From Xaviernesmea rhizosphaerae (GTDB lineage: Bacteria > Pseudomonadota > Alphaproteobacteria > Rhizobiales > Rhizobiaceae): a stretch of 64,000 nucleotides of DNA. Position 1 is the first letter of the stretch. Every line of letters starts with the position of its first letter. Under the pieces are notes generated by a model, which searched no databases, was not told the origin of the DNA, and saw only the letters and a program-made list of their open reading frames with translations. Shown one piece after another: positions 8,729-17,283 of this stretch. The position numbers and the translations under genes were made by a program. The DNA lies in assembly GCF_001938945.1 (NCBI RefSeq), contig NZ_MKIO01000040.1, positions 295,597 to 359,596 on the forward strand. Reading direction: 5' to 3'.

Positions 8729-9520
8729 TCACGACCAGCGGATCAGGGCCCGCTCCGCGAGATCGACAAGGCCGATCAGCAACAGCGAGGTCACCGCCGA
8801 GACGAAGATCGACACCCACATTTGCGGCAGGTTGAGATAGGCCGTGGCCATGATGATGGTCGCGCCGATGCCTTTGCTGGTGCCCATGAATTCGGACACG
8901 ATCGAGCCGACCATGGCCGCGGCGATCGCCAGCCTGGCGCCGGCGAAGAGATGCGGCAGGCTGGAGGGCAGGCGCAGGTGCCAGAGCGTCTCCATCTTCG
9001 AGGCGGACAGCGAGCGGAAGACGTCCTGCGCATCGCGATCGATCGCCCTCAGCCCCGTCAGCGCGTTGATCAGCATCGGCAGAAAGGCCGAGATCGCCGC
9101 GACGATGATGTGCGGCACGGCGTTGAAGCCGAAGGCGACGATCAACGCCGGCGAGATCGCCACCACGGGCGTCACGTTCAGCATCAGCGCGACAGGCAGG
9201 ATCGCCGCGCGCAGCACCGAGAAGTGCACGATCAGGATCGCCAGCAGGATGCCGATCGCGCTGCCGATGGCAAAGCCGCTCAGGGCGGCCGACAGCGTCA
9301 CCCAGAGATGGCCGAGATAGAAGCCCGGCCGCGCCAGAAGCTCCAGGCCGACACTCTGCAGCGATGGCAGGATGCTTTTCAGGTTGAAGGCCACCCATTG
9401 CCAGCCGGCGGCCAGCAGCAGGAAGACCAGAAGCGGCGCGATCAGCCTTGCCGCGCGCGGCGCGGCGGCGCGGTTGCGGGCGGCACGGGCGGCTTCCTCG
9501 CGCATGCTGCGCCCGGTCAT
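8729..9520 (-). CDS. ABC transporter permease, NitT/TauT (SsuC/ThiX-like) family
   Basis: This is a 263-residue inner-membrane permease of the BPD_transp_1 family with about six hydrophobic segments. The EAA coupling loop is visible as ALTGLRAIDRDAQDVFRSL through LRLPSSLPHLFAGARLA. The start at 9520 overlaps the stop of the ATPase gene as ATGA (9517-9520), with GAGGGCGAGG as ribosome site, so the two are translationally coupled. It is the last gene of a three-gene importer. The substrate is not identifiable: relatives move thiamine precursors, taurine, nitrate, or pyrimidine-like compounds. Confidence 0.88.
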   Translation of the reverse strand: MTGRSMREEAARAARNRAAAPRAARLIAPLLVFLLLAAGWQWVAFNLKSILPSLQSVGLELLARPGFYLGHLWVTLSAALSGFAIGSAIGILLAILIVHFSVLRAAILPVALMLNVTPVVAISPALIVAFGFNAVPHIIVAAISAFLPMLINALTGLRAIDRDAQDVFRSLSASKMETLWHLRLPSSLPHLFAGARLAIAAAMVGSIVSEFMGTSKGIGATIIMATAYLNLPQMWVSIFVSAVTSLLLIGLVDLAERALIRWS

Positions 9521-10350
9521 TCCTCGCCCTCCCAGCCACGGCGCAGCGTGTCCTTCACCGCCCGCACCCGGGCGTCGAAGGCCGGGCTGTCGGCCGCATC
9601 CCGCCCGCGCGGGCGCGGCAGGTCGATGTCGATCACGGCCTCGATCCTTCCTGGACGCGGCGTCATCACCACCACGCGATCCGACAGAAGCACGGCCTCG
9701 GCCGCGGAATGGGTGACGAAGACCACGGTCTTGCGGTGGCGCTCCCACACCTCCAGAAGCCGCAGGCGCAGGGCGTCGCGCGTCAGTTCGTCCAGCGCCG
9801 AGAAGGGCTCGTCCATCAGCATCAGCGGCGCGCCCTGGACGAAGCCGCGGGCAATCGCCGCGCGCTGGCGCATGCCGCCCGACAGGGCTGCGGGACGATG
9901 ATGGGCGAACTCGGCAAGCCCGAGCTCGCGCAGCACCTGGTCGGCATCCTCGGGCCGGCTGACGCAGGCCGGATCCCGATCGGCGCGGCGGTTGAGCCGG
10001 CGCGACAGGAGCACATTGTCGCGGATGGTCAGCCAAGGCAGGAGCGCGGAGGATTGCGGCACCCAGGCGATGTTCTTGGCGCGCGCCGCCGTCTCCGGCG
10101 TCTGACCGAAGAGGGTCACCGCGCCGGCGCTCTTCTCCTCCAGCCCGGCGAGAATGCGCAGAAGCGTGGACTTGCCGCAGCCGGAGGGACCGAACAGCGT
10201 GACGAATGCCCCGCGCGGAATGGTCAGGTCGATGCCGCCCAGCGCCTCGACCCGGTCCGCACCAGCACCATAGACCTTTGCAAGGCCTTTGACGGCGATG
10301 CTGTCCCGCGCATCCGCGGCGGGCGCCTGATAGGGCAAGGGGCTGGGCAT
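9517..10350 (-). CDS. ABC transporter ATP-binding protein, NitT/TauT family
   Basis: This is a 277-residue ATPase with Walker A GPSGCGKST, Q-loop WVPQSSALLPW, signature LSGGMRQRAAIARG, Walker B LMLMDEPFSALD and the H-loop His in VFVTHS. The start is uncertain: the ATG at 10350 has GAAAGAG 9 bases upstream, while an ATG at 10410 would add 20 residues. Similarity begins after both. It lies 85 bases downstream of the binding-protein gene and overlaps the permease by 4 bases, so all three are co-transcribed. Confidence 0.9.
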   Translation of the reverse strand: MPSPLPYQAPAADARDSIAVKGLAKVYGAGADRVEALGGIDLTIPRGAFVTLFGPSGCGKSTLLRILAGLEEKSAGAVTLFGQTPETAARAKNIAWVPQSSALLPWLTIRDNVLLSRRLNRRADRDPACVSRPEDADQVLRELGLAEFAHHRPAALSGGMRQRAAIARGFVQGAPLMLMDEPFSALDELTRDALRLRLLEVWERHRKTVVFVTHSAAEAVLLSDRVVVMTPRPGRIEAVIDIDLPRPRGRDAADSPAFDARVRAVKDTLRRGWEGEE

Positions 10351-10435
10351 GCGGTCGGGCTCTTTCACATCATCATCCGGCCACGGCGCGCGGCCGTCCA
10401 AGGAAGACATCCGCCCAGCCCGCGCCGATCCGCCG

Positions 10436-11608
10436 TCACGGCGCCGGCCAGACCACCGCGCCATCCTTGACGACGGCATCGATGTAGCGGTTGTCCTGCG
10501 CGCGGGCGATGTCGGGCGTGCCAATCAGCTTGAAGCGTGCCAGCGTCTCGGCCTCCGGCGTCCATTGCGCGATGCTTTGCTGGCCGACCGCCATGCCCTT
10601 GGGCAAGCTTTTGGCGATGAGGTCCATCTCCACGCCCCAGCGCACCTTGGAGGTCTCGAGATCATAGCCCGAGGTGGACAGCGCGGCGGCAGCCGCCAAC
10701 GCCTTGTCGAGATTGGCGGGCGACTCGTTGATCCAGGCAAAGGCCTTGAAGGTGGCGCGCAGGAAGTCCTCCACCGCGGTTTGGTTCGCCTCGGCGAAGC
10801 GACGGTTGGCCACCAGCGTGTTGAAGGTGGAGTGAACGCCGAAGGCGTCCGGGTCCCATTCGCGGATCTTGTAGCCCTTGGCGGCCAGCGCCTTCGGCTC
10901 GTTGGACTTGTAGGCGGCAAGCCCATCGACATTGCCATTGGGCAGGATGATCGGATCATAGCCGACCGACACCCAATTGACCGCATCGCCGGCCAGCCCG
11001 GCATCGAGGAACATCGCCAGAAATTGCGGCGGGATGGCGCCCTTATAGCCGACGGTCTTGCCGGCGAAATCCTTCAGCGTCTTGATGTCGCTGTCGGCCA
11101 TGGTCAGAAGCTCGATCGCCCCGACATTGCCATAGGTGGCGACGCCGACGAGGTCGGCCCCGTGATCGACGGCGACCAGCACATCCGAGGCGCCGCCGAG
11201 GCCGGCCATCTGCGCGGTTCCGGCGCTGACCAGCTGGGTGTTGGTGGAGCCGGGCTCCAGGGCCACATCCAGACACAGGGCCTTGAAATATCCGAGATCC
11301 CGCGCGGCCACCACGTCGAGAATGCCGGCCGAGGCGGCATAGGCGAAGGAGGTCAGAAAGGTGATCGTGCCGGCGGCCTTGTTCCTGGCGCAGCGCTCGG
11401 GGCTAACCGCATCCTGCGCAGCGGCCGGCAGCGCGGAAAGGCCGAGCCAGGCGGCCAGCGCCGTCATCGCCACGGCGCGCAGGCCCCGGCCTGCCCGGCG
11501 GCTGGCGTTCCCGCCACCCTGCTCGCCATGACCCTGCAGGCCAACAGCCTGCTCGCGACCGCCTTGCGCACGCGCCTCGGACACGGCGCGCATCCCGTCG
11601 AATTTCAT
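10436..11608 (-). CDS. ABC transporter substrate-binding protein, NMT1/SsuA-like
   Basis: This is a 390-residue periplasmic binding protein of the NMT1/THI5-like class. The mature part shows the typical opening TITFLTSFAYAASAGILD and AARDLGYFKALCLDV. I chose 11608 because GGAGGTTGGGG precedes it, but this leaves about 47 polar residues before the hydrophobic core TALAAWLGLSALPAAAQ; an internal ATG at 11467 gives a normal Sec signal. The extension contains SRR, so Tat export is conceivable. I looked for a TPP riboswitch upstream and found none, so thiamine-precursor uptake is not supported. Confidence 0.82.
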   Translation of the reverse strand: MKFDGMRAVSEARAQGGREQAVGLQGHGEQGGGNASRRAGRGLRAVAMTALAAWLGLSALPAAAQDAVSPERCARNKAAGTITFLTSFAYAASAGILDVVAARDLGYFKALCLDVALEPGSTNTQLVSAGTAQMAGLGGASDVLVAVDHGADLVGVATYGNVGAIELLTMADSDIKTLKDFAGKTVGYKGAIPPQFLAMFLDAGLAGDAVNWVSVGYDPIILPNGNVDGLAAYKSNEPKALAAKGYKIREWDPDAFGVHSTFNTLVANRRFAEANQTAVEDFLRATFKAFAWINESPANLDKALAAAAALSTSGYDLETSKVRWGVEMDLIAKSLPKGMAVGQQSIAQWTPEAETLARFKLIGTPDIARAQDNRYIDAVVKDGAVVWPAP

Positions 11609-11897
11609 CCCCAACCTCCGCACCAGCTTCCCGTCCCGCTTCCGCCGCGCCTGCCTTGGCTTGGGGCCAGGCAAGGAGCGCGCCGGCACCCGCCGTCTCG
11701 CAGCGCACGGCTCCCCTCTTGTGCGGCATTGCGCCGCGGAAGCCAAGCACCTGCGCTCTGTCGCAGCGGCTTTCCGCGAAACACCATGCTGCGAGCGCCG
11801 CACATGGATGATTGTTTTGCCTCCCTTGGGCAAAAGCTGATCGGTAAACAACAGTCGAAGACGGGACCCTCTCGGCTCCTCTCCTCGACGGTTGATA

Positions 11898-13202
11898 TCA
11901 GACCTTCAGCGCCTGCTCGGCGAAATCCTCGCTGCCGAAGAGGCGCAGATAGCGGGCAATCTCCTCCGGCTCGCCCGTGGCCTTGCGCGGATTGTCGGAG
12001 AGCTTGACCGCCGGGCGTCCGTTGGCCGTCATCACCTTGCAGACGATCGAGATCGGATCGAGACCGGTGATATGGGTCGGGGCGCAGCCGACGAAATCAT
12101 TGGTCAGATTGGTTCCCCAGCCGAAACTCATGCGCACCCGCCCCTCGAAATGGCGGTAGGTATCGATGATCGTATCGACATCCAGACCGTCGGAGAAGAT
12201 CAGCAGCTTCTCGCGCGGATCGCGCCCCATCTTGTTCCACCAGGCGATGATCTTCTCCCCGCCTTCGATTGGCGGCGCGCTGTCGGGGCGAAAGCCGGTC
12301 CATTCGGCGACCCAGGGCGGCGCGTTGCGCAGGAAGGCGGCCGTGCCGAAGGCATCCGGCAGGACGATCAGCAGATTGCCGCCATAGAGACGGTTCCAGT
12401 CCTGCAGCACCTTGTAAGGCGCGGCCTTCAGTTCCTCGTCGTCGCGCGCCAGCGCGGCCGCCACCATCGGCAGCTCATGGGCATTGGTGCCGAGCGCCTC
12501 CAGGTCGGTGTCCATGGCCAGGAGCACGTTGCTGGTGCCGGAGAAGGATTCGCCGATTCCCTCCTTCAGCGCTTCCACGCACCAGCGCTGCCAGAGAAAG
12601 CTGTGTCGCCGGCGCGTGCCGAAATCGGAAATGCGCAGGTCCGGATGCTGGCGCAGCCGCTCCACCTTCGACCACATCTTGGCCTTGGCGCGGGCATAGA
12701 GCACATCCAGCGCAAAGGGCCCCATATCCTTCATCGCGCTGCGCGAGCGCAACTCGTTGATGATCGCCAGCGCCGGGATCTCCCACATGCTGGTATGGGT
12801 CCAGCGCCCCGGAAATGTCAGCTCATACTGACCTTCCTTGCGCGACAGCTCATAGTCGGGCAAGTGAAAATCGGCGAGCCAGGCCAGGAAGTCCGGCGAG
12901 AAGATCTGCTTGCGGCCATAGAAAGTGTTGCCAGCGAGCCAGATCATCTCCTTCTTGGTAAAACGCAGCTTGCGCGCATAATCGAGCTGTTCGCGCAACT
13001 CCTGCTCGTCGATCTCTTCCGTCAGACGGACAGTGCGGGTGCGGTTGATCAGCGAGAAGGTGGCATCCACTTCGGGATAGAGGCGCCAGATCATCTGCAA
13101 CATCAGCAGCTTGTAGAAATCCGTGTCCAGAAGGCTGCGCACCACCGGGTCGAGCTTCCAGGCATTGTCGTAGACACGCCGTGCAATATCGGTCTTCGTC
13201 AT
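11898..13202 (-). CDS. pncB: Nicotinate phosphoribosyltransferase
   Basis: This is a 434-residue enzyme that joins nicotinate to PRPP with ATP use, giving nicotinate mononucleotide in NAD salvage. Family segments include the N-terminal VVRSLLDTDFYKLLMLQ and central SFSGTSNVLLA, and the phosphate-binding C-terminal part with ALGTNAHELPM, whose His is the usual phosphorylation site, and IFSDGLDVDTIID. Length matches the proteobacterial enzyme. The start at 13202 has GGAAGCGG upstream. It appears monocistronic, divergent from the GGDEF-EAL gene with 243 bases between. Confidence 0.95.
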   Translation of the reverse strand: MTKTDIARRVYDNAWKLDPVVRSLLDTDFYKLLMLQMIWRLYPEVDATFSLINRTRTVRLTEEIDEQELREQLDYARKLRFTKKEMIWLAGNTFYGRKQIFSPDFLAWLADFHLPDYELSRKEGQYELTFPGRWTHTSMWEIPALAIINELRSRSAMKDMGPFALDVLYARAKAKMWSKVERLRQHPDLRISDFGTRRRHSFLWQRWCVEALKEGIGESFSGTSNVLLAMDTDLEALGTNAHELPMVAAALARDDEELKAAPYKVLQDWNRLYGGNLLIVLPDAFGTAAFLRNAPPWVAEWTGFRPDSAPPIEGGEKIIAWWNKMGRDPREKLLIFSDGLDVDTIIDTYRHFEGRVRMSFGWGTNLTNDFVGCAPTHITGLDPISIVCKVMTANGRPAVKLSDNPRKATGEPEEIARYLRLFGSEDFAEQALKV

Positions 13203-13445
13203 GCCGCTTCCGCGCGCCTTCTTTCTTCGGCCTCTCACGCAAAAAGCGCATCGCAGGCTTGGCTGTCATTCTATCGGGGGCGACCATCGGCGAGCAGGCC
13301 GCCGGCGTCAAGCCGATGCAGCGCAACAATCTCGCAACGCCAACATCGCCAAATGCGACTTTCTGCAATCGCAAGTTCTACCAAGCAGAAAGAGTGGCAA
13401 ACATTAACATATTCCGGCCATAAAGGGGGCCTGGAGAATACGCCG

Positions 13446-15053
13446 ATGACCGACTTCTTGAAAAGCAGGGCTGGACGCCAAGTCATGGGCTTGGCCATTC
13501 TGTCCATTTCCATGTTCGCATTCGGCGTCACTTTGGAAGTTCATAATATTCTTTATGGGCTCATGAGCGAATATGACGAATTTGGCATGAAGCAGGCGGT
13601 CCTGGCGCTGGCGATCGCCAGCCTTTGCAGCTTCATCTTCTCTGCCCTGCGGATCATGGATCTCAACAGGGAAATGCAGGTGCGCATCCAGGCGCAGGAG
13701 ACCGCCGACTGGATGGCCCTGCACGACCACCTAACGCGGCTGCCGAACCGCTACGCCCTGGAGCGCCGACGCCAGCAGCATGCCGCGGCGGCAGAGCAGC
13801 GCGCGCGTGCGATGCTGGATGCCGACGTCAACGCCGACAGCGTGCAGCGAAGCGATGCCGAGGACGAGATCACCGTCTATTCGGTCAATCTCAGCGGCTT
13901 CAAGCGCGTCAACGATCTTCACGGCCACCAGGGCGGCGATGCGGTCCTGTCGCTGCTGGCCAAGCGGCTGCAGGCGCTGGGCGGGGCCGACAATGTCTTC
14001 CGCACCTCCGGCGACGACTTCCTGTTGATCTTCACCGGCCGGAGCGCGGAGCAGGATCACCTGATGGCCGAACTCCTGATCCAGGCGGTCGGCCGGCCGA
14101 TCCGTATCAATGGCGTACCGGCCGAGGTGGGCGCCAGCATCGGCTATGCCAGGGCGAACAGCGCAACGGACGATCTCTCCGACATTGCCGGCCGCGCCGA
14201 TCTGGCCATGCATGAAGCCAAGGCGCTCGGCCGCAACCGCGTGGCCGCCTACAATATGGCGATGCAGAACAAGGCCGCCGAGCGCGCCCATTACGAGGCG
14301 CGGCTGCGCGATGCCATCCGCGCGGGCGACATCGTTCCGCATTATCAGCCGCTGATCAATCTCAAGACCGGTGCGCTCTGCGGCTTCGAGGCGCTGGCGC
14401 GCTGGACCGATGGCAATGGCCGCCCCGTGCCGCCGCCCGTCTTCATCGCCATTGCCGAGGAAACCGGGCTGATCACCGAACTTTTCGAGCGCCTGCTGTC
14501 GCATGCTTGCGCCGATGCGGCGGGCTGGCCGGCGGAGGTCATGCTGTCCTTCAACATCTCGCCGGTGCAGATGAAGGATCCGCTGCTTGCCGGCCGCATC
14601 CTCAAGATCACGGCCGATGCCGGGCTGGCGCCGCAGCGGCTGGAGGTGGAAATCACCGAAAATGCGCTGATCGAGGATCCCGAGCTGGCAGGCAATCTCT
14701 TGAGGGAGCTGCATGCCGCCGGCATCCAGATCGCGCTCGACGATTTCGGCACCGGCTATTCCAGCCTGTCGCAACTGGCGCGCTATCGCTTCGACAAGAT
14801 CAAGATCGACAAGAGCTTCATCGCTACCCAGGACGACGAGCGGCAGGAAAAGATCGTGCTGGCCATGCTGAGCCTCGGCCGCAGCCTGAACATCGCCATC
14901 ACCGCCGAGGGGATCGAACAGCACCAGCAGCTCGCCTATCTGATGGCCCATGGCTGCGATATCGGCCAGGGCTACCTCTTCGGCAAGGCCATGCCGGCGG
15001 AAGCCGCCGCCGCCTATGTGCGCGAACGCCAGGCCATGGCGCAGCCCGCCTAG
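13446..15053 (+). CDS. Membrane GGDEF-EAL protein, probable c-di-GMP phosphodiesterase
   Basis: This is a 535-residue protein. Two membrane segments (about 13-31 and 49-68) precede a GGDEF domain (about 85-270) and an EAL domain (about 283-530). The cyclase signature is degenerate, SGDDF at 188-192, and no RxxD inhibitory site lies before it. The EAL site looks intact: FEALARW (Glu315), FNIS (Asn370), EITEN (Glu402), LDDFGTG (Asp432-433), KIKIDK and TAEGIE. It is therefore likely to break down c-di-GMP, with the GGDEF part perhaps sensing GTP. The start at 13446 has GGAG upstream; its TAG stop is the first three bases of a dispersed repeat. Confidence 0.9.
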   Translation: MTDFLKSRAGRQVMGLAILSISMFAFGVTLEVHNILYGLMSEYDEFGMKQAVLALAIASLCSFIFSALRIMDLNREMQVRIQAQETADWMALHDHLTRLPNRYALERRRQQHAAAAEQRARAMLDADVNADSVQRSDAEDEITVYSVNLSGFKRVNDLHGHQGGDAVLSLLAKRLQALGGADNVFRTSGDDFLLIFTGRSAEQDHLMAELLIQAVGRPIRINGVPAEVGASIGYARANSATDDLSDIAGRADLAMHEAKALGRNRVAAYNMAMQNKAAERAHYEARLRDAIRAGDIVPHYQPLINLKTGALCGFEALARWTDGNGRPVPPPVFIAIAEETGLITELFERLLSHACADAAGWPAEVMLSFNISPVQMKDPLLAGRILKITADAGLAPQRLEVEITENALIEDPELAGNLLRELHAAGIQIALDDFGTGYSSLSQLARYRFDKIKIDKSFIATQDDERQEKIVLAMLSLGRSLNIAITAEGIEQHQQLAYLMAHGCDIGQGYLFGKAMPAEAAAAYVRERQAMAQPA

Positions 15054-15155
15054 AGCATCAGACTGAAAATCGCACGCAGTCCGATGCTCTAGTTTTTTGT
15101 TTTTGCACCGGATTTTTCCGAAAACCGGTTCCCACTTTTCGGTCCGGTGCTCTAG
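15053..15155. repeat. RIME-type intergenic repeat, copy 1
   Basis: This is a 103-base element with two palindromic halves: AGAGCATCAGACTG...CAGTCCGATGCTCT, then a T-rich linker, then GCACCGGATTTTTCC...GGTTCCCACTTTTCGG. The same design recurs at 20902, 39387, 50790 and 54611, with partial copies elsewhere in the window. Such elements (RIME) are known from Rhizobiaceae intergenic spaces. Confidence 0.8.
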
Positions 15156-15318
15156 TCATTGGTGCCGATGCGAAATGCCCGCAGGGCTTTGCAGATGTTT
15201 CACGGGAATCGTATCGGGCGCTTGCCGGACCTGCACAGGCGGCTTGCGCGAGCGCACCCTCCCCTTAGGCCACGGCGCACCTATCTCCTGCGTCATGGCA
15301 ATTTGAACGGTCTTTTCG

Positions 15319-15852
15319 ATGGATCCCCTGATCGTCTCGCTGCGCATCGCCCCGCAGGCGCTCGCGCATTTTGATGCTCTGCGCCGCCGATATTTCCCCC
15401 CGGAGCGCAATGTGATCGCCGCCCATGTCACACTGTTTCACAAGCTGCCCGGCGAGGAAGAAGACGAGATCCGCGCCGTCCTTCAAGACGAGGCGGAGCG
15501 TACGCTTGAATTTCCGGTGACGGTGCGGCCGCCACGGAGGCTTGGCTTCGGCGTCGCCTATGATCTGGAGAGCGCCGCGCTGATGCGGCTGCGCGCAACG
15601 CTTTCGGCCCGCTTTGCCCGCCATCTCGGCCCGCAGGACCGGCAGGGTTTTCGCCCGCACATCACCGTGCAGAACAAGGTAAGCGTCAAGGTGGCGCAGG
15701 ACACGCTGGCGGAGCTTGCCGCCGCCTTCGTCCCCTTGACCTTCGCGGCGGAGGGGCTCGATCTCTGGCGCTATCGGGGCGGACCGTGGGAGCCCGCCGC
15801 GACCCATGGCTTCAGGCGCGATCCGGCGTCCAGCGCTCTTCTTCCACGGTGA
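15319..15852 (+). CDS. 2'-5' RNA ligase family protein (2H phosphoesterase)
   Basis: This is a 177-residue protein with two HxTx motifs, AHVTLF (His36, Thr38) and PHITVQ (His114, Thr116), that define the 2H phosphoesterase fold of LigT/ThpR. Relatives open 2',3'-cyclic phosphates of RNA or nucleotides; the exact substrate cannot be inferred. It is cytoplasmic with no signal peptide. Its last 41 bases overlap the 3' end of the convergent small gene at 15812. Confidence 0.85.
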   Translation: MDPLIVSLRIAPQALAHFDALRRRYFPPERNVIAAHVTLFHKLPGEEEDEIRAVLQDEAERTLEFPVTVRPPRRLGFGVAYDLESAALMRLRATLSARFARHLGPQDRQGFRPHITVQNKVSVKVAQDTLAELAAAFVPLTFAAEGLDLWRYRGGPWEPAATHGFRRDPASSALLPR

Positions 15853-16132
15853 GAGCAGCCGCCTCGCGATAGCGGCGCATCATTTCCAGCTGCACTTCGG
15901 CCTGGAAATCGAGGATCTGCAGGCGCACGTCTTCCTCGTCGCAGCCAAGACGGGCGAGATCCTCGGCCAGGCTGCGGCAGGTGCCGCGCCAATAGGCCAC
16001 GGCCTCGTCGCCATGGACATTGTCGAGCTCGGCGGCGCAACGGCGCACGACGCCCCGGCGGCTCGCCAGCGGAAAGGCCATGACCGGAGTGCACGCCATC
16101 TGCCGACCGTTTTCGCCCACCTGCTGCATCAT
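15812..16132 (-). CDS. Small DUF6074-like protein
   Basis: This is a protein of about 106 residues. The block PVMAFPLASRRGVVRRCAAEL, with LDFQAEVQLEMMRR near the C-terminus, resembles the rhizobial family annotated as DUF6074, which has no known function. I chose the ATG at 16132, with GGAGA 6 bases upstream, over an ATG at 16144 and a GTG at 16153. It has no signal peptide and two Cys in the centre. It is convergent with, and overlaps by 41 bases, the 2H phosphoesterase gene. Confidence 0.65.
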   Translation of the reverse strand: MMQQVGENGRQMACTPVMAFPLASRRGVVRRCAAELDNVHGDEAVAYWRGTCRSLAEDLARLGCDEEDVRLQILDFQAEVQLEMMRRYREAAALTVEEERWTPDRA

Positions 16133-16406
16133 CTGATTCTCCATTGTTTCCACAGGATTTAGGAGAAGTTTGGTTAACGCTTCGTATCCGTGGACGAAGG
16201 AGGGGCACGCGCGGCCTTGGAAACCTTTGCGTGACCCGGTGCGTTTTCACCGCGGCAGGCGGTCGACACCGACCACCTGCCGCGGATCAGGCGTCGCATC
16301 GGCCGCACAGGACAGCGCCTTAAGGCCCATGCGGCGGCCTGACCCAGACCGCGCCCGAAACCCTTTCGCCGGGCGCAGAATTCGAAATGCCACAAGGAGA
16401 TCACCG

Positions 16407-16625
16407 ATGACCCGCGAGGAGATTCTGGCCGTTCTCGGCCCTGTGGACGAAACCCTCCTGACAGAGATCGCCGCAACCGGCGCCTCCGCCCCGGAACTGG
16501 CGCAGGCCTGGGCCTGGGTAAATGCCGACGAGGCGCTCGTCAATGACGGCAGGCCGCTGCCATCGGGACGCGTGGCCGAGCTGGTGGATCTTCTGTCCGA
16601 GCCGCAGCAGGACGAGGAGATGTGA
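16407..16625 (+). CDS. Small conserved rhizobial protein
   Basis: This is a 72-residue acidic protein with a strong AAGGAGA ribosome site 6 bases before the ATG at 16407. The centre, ELAQAWAWVNADEALVNDG followed by RPLPSGRVAELVDLL, looks conserved in Rhizobiaceae small proteins without an assigned role. It is probably helical and cytoplasmic. It is convergent with the HxlR regulator, 110 bases away. Confidence 0.7.
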   Translation: MTREEILAVLGPVDETLLTEIAATGASAPELAQAWAWVNADEALVNDGRPLPSGRVAELVDLLSEPQQDEEM

Positions 16626-16735
16626 TGGGCTCTGCCTTGGGCGGAGCGTGCCAGCCATCAGGCCTCCGCCACTGGCACCCCAGGCACTGGCACCAAAGCC
16701 ACTGGGATCACCTCCAGCCACCGGGACCCCAAGAT

Positions 16736-17074
16736 TCAAGCCGCAGCGTGCTCCTCGCCCCATTCCTTCAGCGCCAGGATTACCGTGCGCAGCGACCGTC
16801 CGCGCTCGGTCAGCGCATAGTCCACACGCGGCGGCACCTGGGCAAAGATGGTGCGCGAGATCAACCCGTCGGCCTCCAGCTCCCTGAGCTGGTTGGTGAG
16901 CATGCGCTGTGTGACATTGGGCAGCCGACGGCGCAGCTCGTTGAACCGCAGCGTGCCGTCCATCAGATGGTAGAGCACCAGCCCCTTCCACTTGCCGCCA
17001 ATGAGCGACAGCGTCGCCTCGACCGGGCAGCCGGGACTGCAATCCATCTGCGCATGGCGCGGCTTGGCAGGCAT
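16736..17074 (-). CDS. HxlR family transcriptional regulator
   Basis: This is a 112-residue winged-helix regulator: DCSPGCPVEATLSLIGGKWK at the start, then LRFNELRRRLPNVTQRMLT (recognition helix region) and LISRTIFAQVPPRVDYALT (wing). Cys14 and Cys18, before the helix-turn-helix, are at the position of the sensing cysteines of the HypR/QorR/YodB group. I chose 17074 because AAGGATA lies upstream. It is divergent from an MDR oxidoreductase with a palindrome in the 209-base gap. This is the classic arrangement for an electrophile- or quinone-responsive repressor and its target. Confidence 0.9.
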   Translation of the reverse strand: MPAKPRHAQMDCSPGCPVEATLSLIGGKWKGLVLYHLMDGTLRFNELRRRLPNVTQRMLTNQLRELEADGLISRTIFAQVPPRVDYALTERGRSLRTVILALKEWGEEHAAA

Positions 17075-17109
17075 CGACGGTATCCTTTTCGACACTATGT
17101 GCAGTTTCC

Positions 17110-17123
17110 GTGCATTCTTGCAC
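17110..17123. promoter_or_regulatory. Candidate HxlR operator
   Basis: The palindrome GTGCA-TTCT-TGCAC (17110-17123) lies between the divergent HxlR and oxidoreductase genes. A further GTGCA occurs at about 17099-17103. It is near the regulator start, as expected for a site controlling both promoters. Confidence 0.55.
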
Positions 17124-17283
17124 GCGTGAGCGCAAAGGCGCAAATCACTTGCGGCCGGAGAACGACCCGCCGGCAGTTTCGATCACCCGTTCGGCACGTC
17201 GGCATCCGGCGTGAGCGCAGCGCGCACGGCTGCGTCCGATCCTGCCCAACCCAATCTTATCCACTCTAGAAGGAGAAACTGAC

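Noticed and set aside
11609..11897. TPP riboswitch upstream of the NMT1-like ABC importer
   Set aside because: I searched the minus strand for the THI-element core and found no match, so thiamine-precursor transport was not assigned.
11892..13445. Long in-frame extension of the GGDEF-EAL gene to the left
   Set aside because: It is antisense to pncB and lacks conserved protein sequence; the ATG at 13446 has a ribosome site and a natural membrane N-terminus.
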